A stretch of 64,000 nucleotides of DNA from Pseudomonas asturiensis (lineage in GTDB: Bacteria > Pseudomonadota > Gammaproteobacteria > Pseudomonadales > Pseudomonadaceae), in assembly GCF_900143095.1 (NCBI RefSeq), contig NZ_FRDA01000014.1, positions 93,410-157,409 of the forward strand, read 5' to 3'. Within the stretch, counting starts at the first letter, position 1; every line of letters begins with the position of its first letter. The position numbers were made by a program, and so were the translations under genes. Under the pieces are notes generated by a model. It was given only the letters and a program-made list of their open reading frames with translations, was not told where the DNA came from and did no database searches. Below, piece after piece: positions 60,871 to 64,000 of this stretch.

Positions 60871-62187
60871 ATGACGGCCATCGTTCGACCACCTCCACAG
60901 CCGTTCAGCCGTGGCGACTACAAGACTCTGGGTCTTGCAGCGCTGGGCGGGGCGCTGGAAATCTATGATTTCATCATTTTCGTTTTCTTTGCGCTGACCC
61001 TCAGCCAGCTGTTCTTCCCGCCCGAAATGCCCGAGTGGCTGCGTTTGCTGCAGAGCTTCGGTATTTTCGTGACCGGCTATCTGGCGCGCCCGTTGGGCGG
61101 CATTCTGATGGCGCATTTTGCCGACCGTCTGGGACGCAAACGGGTGTTCAGCCTCAGCATCCTGATGATGGCCTTGCCCTGCCTGCTGATCGGCATCATG
61201 CCCACCTATGCCCAGATCGGCTATTGGGCGCCGTTGGTGCTGCTGGCCCTGCGCATTCTGCAAGGGGCAGCCGTCGGGGGAGAGGTGCCGAGTGCCTGGG
61301 TGTTCGTCGCCGAGCATGCACCTGACGGCCATCGAGGTTACGCCTTAGGTGTGTTGCAGGCCGGACTGACCTTCGGCTACCTGCTGGGCGCGTTGACGGC
61401 GACCTGGCTGGCACGGGTCTTCAGCCCGGCGGAGATTCTCGATTGGGCCTGGCGCATCCCGTTCCTGCTGGGCGGTGTGTTCGGCGTCGTGGGCGTCTGG
61501 CTGCGTCGCTGGCTGAGCGAAACGCCTGTGTTCATGGCTTTGCACGCCCAGCGCGAAGGGCTGCAAGGACTGCCACTCAAGCAGGTCCTGAAAGACCACC
61601 GGGCTTCGCTGTTACCGGCCGCCTTGCTGACCTTCGTGCTGACATCGGCCGTCGTCGTGCTGGTGGTGATCACGCCGACCGTGATGCAGCAACGATTCGG
61701 CATCACGGCCAGCCATACCTTTGCCCTGAGTGCAGCCGGTATTGTTTTTTTGAACATTGGCTGTGTGCTGGCCGGCATGCTGGTCGACCGCATCGGTGCC
61801 TGGCGCGGTGTCATGCTCTACAGCCTGTTGTTACCACTGGGCATCGGCGTGCTGTACGCCAGTCTGATCGAGGGCTGGTTGCCACTGGGCGTCGCCTACG
61901 CCATTGCGGGTCTGGCCTGCGGAATCGTGGGTGTGGTGCCGTCGGTGATGGTCGGCCTGTTTCCAGCCAGTATCCGGGTGTCGGGCATATCGTTTACCTA
62001 CAACATTGCCTATGCGTTCTGGGCCAGCACCACGCCGCTGTTGCTGATCGCGTTGATGCCCTGGAACGTCTGGGTATGCGTGCTCTACGCACTTGCAATG
62101 GGCGTAACCGGTCTGGTCACGGCCATCGTGTTCGGCGTGCGCAGAGGCGTTGTGGTCGATGATGTGGCACTGAGCCGAGCCGGTTAG
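60871..62187 (+). CDS. MFS transporter, metabolite:H+ symporter (MHS) family
   Basis: 438 residues with 12 hydrophobic helices and the MHS signatures GGALEIYDFIIFVFFA in helix 1, RPLGGILMAHFADRLGRKRVF in loop 2-3, and LQGAAVGGEVPSAWVFVAEHAP. MHS members take up carboxylates, betaine or proline by proton symport. ATG 60871 is the start; the longer frame to 60709 adds a polar, unrelated stretch. It lies downstream of the siderophore receptor, which might hint at uptake of a chelator, but the gap allows an independent promoter. Confidence 0.9.
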   Translation: MTAIVRPPPQPFSRGDYKTLGLAALGGALEIYDFIIFVFFALTLSQLFFPPEMPEWLRLLQSFGIFVTGYLARPLGGILMAHFADRLGRKRVFSLSILMMALPCLLIGIMPTYAQIGYWAPLVLLALRILQGAAVGGEVPSAWVFVAEHAPDGHRGYALGVLQAGLTFGYLLGALTATWLARVFSPAEILDWAWRIPFLLGGVFGVVGVWLRRWLSETPVFMALHAQREGLQGLPLKQVLKDHRASLLPAALLTFVLTSAVVVLVVITPTVMQQRFGITASHTFALSAAGIVFLNIGCVLAGMLVDRIGAWRGVMLYSLLLPLGIGVLYASLIEGWLPLGVAYAIAGLACGIVGVVPSVMVGLFPASIRVSGISFTYNIAYAFWASTTPLLLIALMPWNVWVCVLYALAMGVTGLVTAIVFGVRRGVVVDDVALSRAG

Positions 62188-62668
62188 GCACCTGACGCCT
62201 GGCGAGGTCTATGACCTTTTCTCCGGGCAATCGCCTTCGCACACCAAAGACCTCTACAGTCCACGAACGCCAGACAAGTCGATCCCCGTCCCGCCCGGTA
62301 GGCGGGGCGATTCAGCACGTTGAAACCTGACAGTGCGCAGGTGATTGGCTGGATCCAATTGTAACAACTGATTGTAATTATGAGTGTGCAAGTTTATCTT
62401 GCGCCTGTCTCGCCAAGTAACGTTTTTATAAAGCCTTCAGGTAAGTACCCTTGTTTGCGCTAATCTGTGCAGGGCTTGCCTATGGGTTTTTATATATAAA
62501 TTAAATAGGATTTGTCTGGGCTTTTTGTAGGAGTTTTCTTTGAGGTTTTGAGTGTGTGATCGATTCAGGAATAAGCCTGCACACTGTGCCCTGTCGGAGA
62601 CAATGTGTATCGCGTGATAAAAAGATCATTAAATAAAATGGCGTCTGTGCCGATTCACTCTTGAAGTC
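62188..62668. other. AT-rich intergenic region upstream of LuxR-type gene
   Basis: 481 bases without a gene. A hairpin (gtcccgcc/ggcggggc, 62288-62308) may end the MHS transcript. From about 62340 the sequence becomes AT-rich with ttttatatataaattaaatagg at about 62489-62511, the marked low-GC tract usual for foreign or strongly regulated promoters. No small coding frame is convincing. Confidence 0.6.
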
Positions 62669-62986
62669 ATGGATGATGAATATGAGAAATGTCCTACAGT
62701 TTCATCTGTGCACGCAGTGACAATGGGAGGGAATACCATGTGGGTGACTATTCGGGAACAGGAAGTCCTGGGGCTCTTGCTTCAGGGATTTACCAACAAG
62801 GAAATCGCGCAGCAGCTTTGTATCAGTGGCTACACCGTGCGTGATCACGTGTCTTCATTGCTCAGAAAGAATCAGGCCAGGACCCGTGCAGAGTTAATGG
62901 CACGTTGCGTGTCGCGTCTCATGGTGTCAAAAAATATCCTACCCCCTACATCTGTCGGATTGCCTGGCGAGATGATCTCTACATAA
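62669..62986 (+). CDS. Orphan LuxR-type HTH regulator
   Basis: 105 residues consisting almost only of a LuxR/GerE DNA-binding domain (about 24-90): VTIREQEVLGLLLQGFTNKEIAQQLCISGYTVRDHVSSLLRK, with the conserved T-x-RE-x-EVL, NKEIA and TV-x-H-v residues. There is no receiver or autoinducer-binding domain. ATG 62669 is one possible start; ATG 62738 (MWVTIREQ) is another and would give a near-minimal domain. Low-GC upstream sequence suggests horizontal origin or silencing by H-NS-like MvaT. Confidence 0.82.
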   Translation: MDDEYEKCPTVSSVHAVTMGGNTMWVTIREQEVLGLLLQGFTNKEIAQQLCISGYTVRDHVSSLLRKNQARTRAELMARCVSRLMVSKNILPPTSVGLPGEMIST

Positions 62987-63223
62987 TAGGTACTTGTACG
63001 CTCTGTCAGAAGCGCGTCGAGGTTAGAGCGCCTGGGCGTTCCTTCTTTTTAAAATGCCAGGTTATACGATTCAGCTTATAAAGATTTGCGGGTGGGGTGT
63101 TCTTGCGGGGAGGCAGGATATACCCGATCCGGTGGCGAAGGGTCTTGTCGGCAGACGTTAGCGCAGCGTTTCAGATAGTGATACGGCACGACAACATTGG
63201 ATCAACAATAAAAGGAGTCACTC

Positions 63224-63943
63224 ATGACTGTGTGTCTTGTTCGGCGAGCTTCGCGTTCCGATCAGTCATCGCGGCCGGAACCGCAACGTCCTGAAGTCGA
63301 TGCGCTGACGGATATGCAACGTCTCGCCCAGCGCCAGTCCGGCCTGTCGCGAGCAGTTCTCGCCGCACAACAGGCCGCCCTGCTGGGGCCGACAGGTCAC
63401 TTTGCGAACCTGTCCCGACAGGTTCGAAAGCAGGGCAGACAGGCACCCGTCCTCAAGGACATCAGCGCTCTTGAAGACCATGACCGTCGGGCGCTTGCAG
63501 AGCAGGCCTTGCAATTCGTACTGGCGGTCCATTGCCGGCGACCTCCGGCTGACAATCCGTTTCGAGGCATGACACGCGAATACCTGTGCTGCGTCGTGTT
63601 CGATGAGGCAGCCCCCTACACACTGGTCGAGCGCTACGCAGCAGGCGATGCGTTGCGGCAAGCCGACAGCGAATACTTCAGCAAGCTGATCGCAACGACG
63701 CGCGACACCGTCGAACGACGAATAGTCTTCCACGGCCTGCTTGAACACTTTGACCACTTACTACCCATCGAAAAAAGTATCTATCCACTGGACTATCGCG
63801 CCGTGCAACAAGCGCACCTCGATCACGAAGAAGCGCTCTACGGCAAACTGGAACTTGAACAGCCCATCCGTGTGATGCTTGAAACACGTGAACCTCAATG
63901 GCTCGTTGATCACGTATGCGAACTTGAGCGTCCTGCCCGCTGA
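63224..63943 (+). CDS. Hypothetical protein, 239 residues
   Basis: Not recognised. The protein is soluble with no signal peptide. It has a basic, polar N-terminus (about 1-60) and a helical C-terminal domain rich in His/Glu (LLEHFDHLLPIEKSIY, HLDHEEALYGKLELE). An AAAGGAGTC ribosome site precedes ATG 63224 closely. Nearby regulators (the LuxR HTH protein 237 bases upstream) may control it. I looked for an hrp box (GGAACC-N15/16-CCAC) upstream and found none, so a type III effector assignment is unsupported. Confidence 0.65.
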   Translation: MTVCLVRRASRSDQSSRPEPQRPEVDALTDMQRLAQRQSGLSRAVLAAQQAALLGPTGHFANLSRQVRKQGRQAPVLKDISALEDHDRRALAEQALQFVLAVHCRRPPADNPFRGMTREYLCCVVFDEAAPYTLVERYAAGDALRQADSEYFSKLIATTRDTVERRIVFHGLLEHFDHLLPIEKSIYPLDYRAVQQAHLDHEEALYGKLELEQPIRVMLETREPQWLVDHVCELERPAR

Positions 63944-64000
63944 AACAGGGGTGACCATAATCACGTCGCTAGGGAATCTCCGAACAAGTCCCAAGATGTG

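Noticed and set aside
62987..63223. hrp box or type III effector promoter before the 239-residue protein
   Set aside because: No GGAACC-N15/16-CCACNNA arrangement exists here, and the protein's N-terminus is not the Ser-rich, acidic-poor pattern expected of an effector.

Overview
This window is chromosomal DNA of a plant-associated Pseudomonas, most likely of the P. syringae group. The evidence is threefold. GC is high and the genes are densely packed. The order of the block at 7.7-13.2 kb (MsbA-type ABC exporter, ppiA, hydrolase, LysR regulator, small exported protein, azoreductase) matches the P. aeruginosa PA3228-PA3223 block. Next to it lies a 1,610-residue bifunctional mannuronan C5-epimerase/acetylhydrolase with the PsmE architecture known from P. 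syringae. I see no rRNA, tRNA, CRISPR array, prophage or intact insertion sequence.

Layout. 0-7 kb: end of a fadD-type acyl-CoA ligase, hrpA helicase, a KAS III-like condensing enzyme and a FemAB/GNAT-like protein. 7.1-7.75 kb: a tandem array of REP/BIME palindromes. 7.75-13.2 kb: the PA3228-PA3223-like block. 13.4-18.3 kb: psmE. 18.5-22.3 kb: small hypotheticals, a 5'-nucleotidase and kptA. Between the last two lies an insertion scar carrying a DUF1493 gene, a broken SoxR/MerR-like fragment and a degenerate second copy of the nucleotidase 3' end. 22.3-31.5 kb: MscS channel, a LysR regulator divergent from an MFS transporter and hydrolase, a cyclophilin-like protein, an EamA transporter and a DUF3757 protein. 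31.7-38.0 kb: a tightly overlapping seven-gene minus-strand operon (below). 38.3-51.5 kb: housekeeping and envelope genes (DEAD-box helicase, lipoproteins, porin, CvfB, DsbA-like, CsbD, YihY, peptide deformylase, an orphan quaternary-amine binding protein, a cytosine-deaminase-like enzyme). 51.5-56 kb: a DapF-fold protein lacking both catalytic cysteines, then an RsbQ-like hydrolase overlapping a PAS histidine kinase and followed by a GAF histidine kinase. 56-64 kb: a PQQ-type sugar dehydrogenase, a PepSY protein with an OmpR-type direct-repeat operator, a TonB-dependent siderophore receptor with an MHS-family transporter, an orphan LuxR-type HTH protein and an unknown protein.

Two candidates for undescribed systems stand out. 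(1) The 31.7-38.0 kb operon joins a thermostable-hemolysin (GNAT-fold) protein, an AMP-dependent acyl ligase with an altered A10 lysine, a heme-oxygenase-fold diiron-type oxidase, a short-chain reductase, an exported TPR protein and a QseBC-like two-component system. A TTAAG-type direct repeat sits at its promoter. It looks like a self-regulated pathway making a fatty-acid-derived metabolite or signal. (2) The RsbQ hydrolase/PAS kinase/GAF kinase module resembles the Bacillus RsbQ-RsbP energy-stress sensor with the phosphatase output replaced by a histidine kinase. All functions are inferred from reading the sequence by eye; no database search was run.
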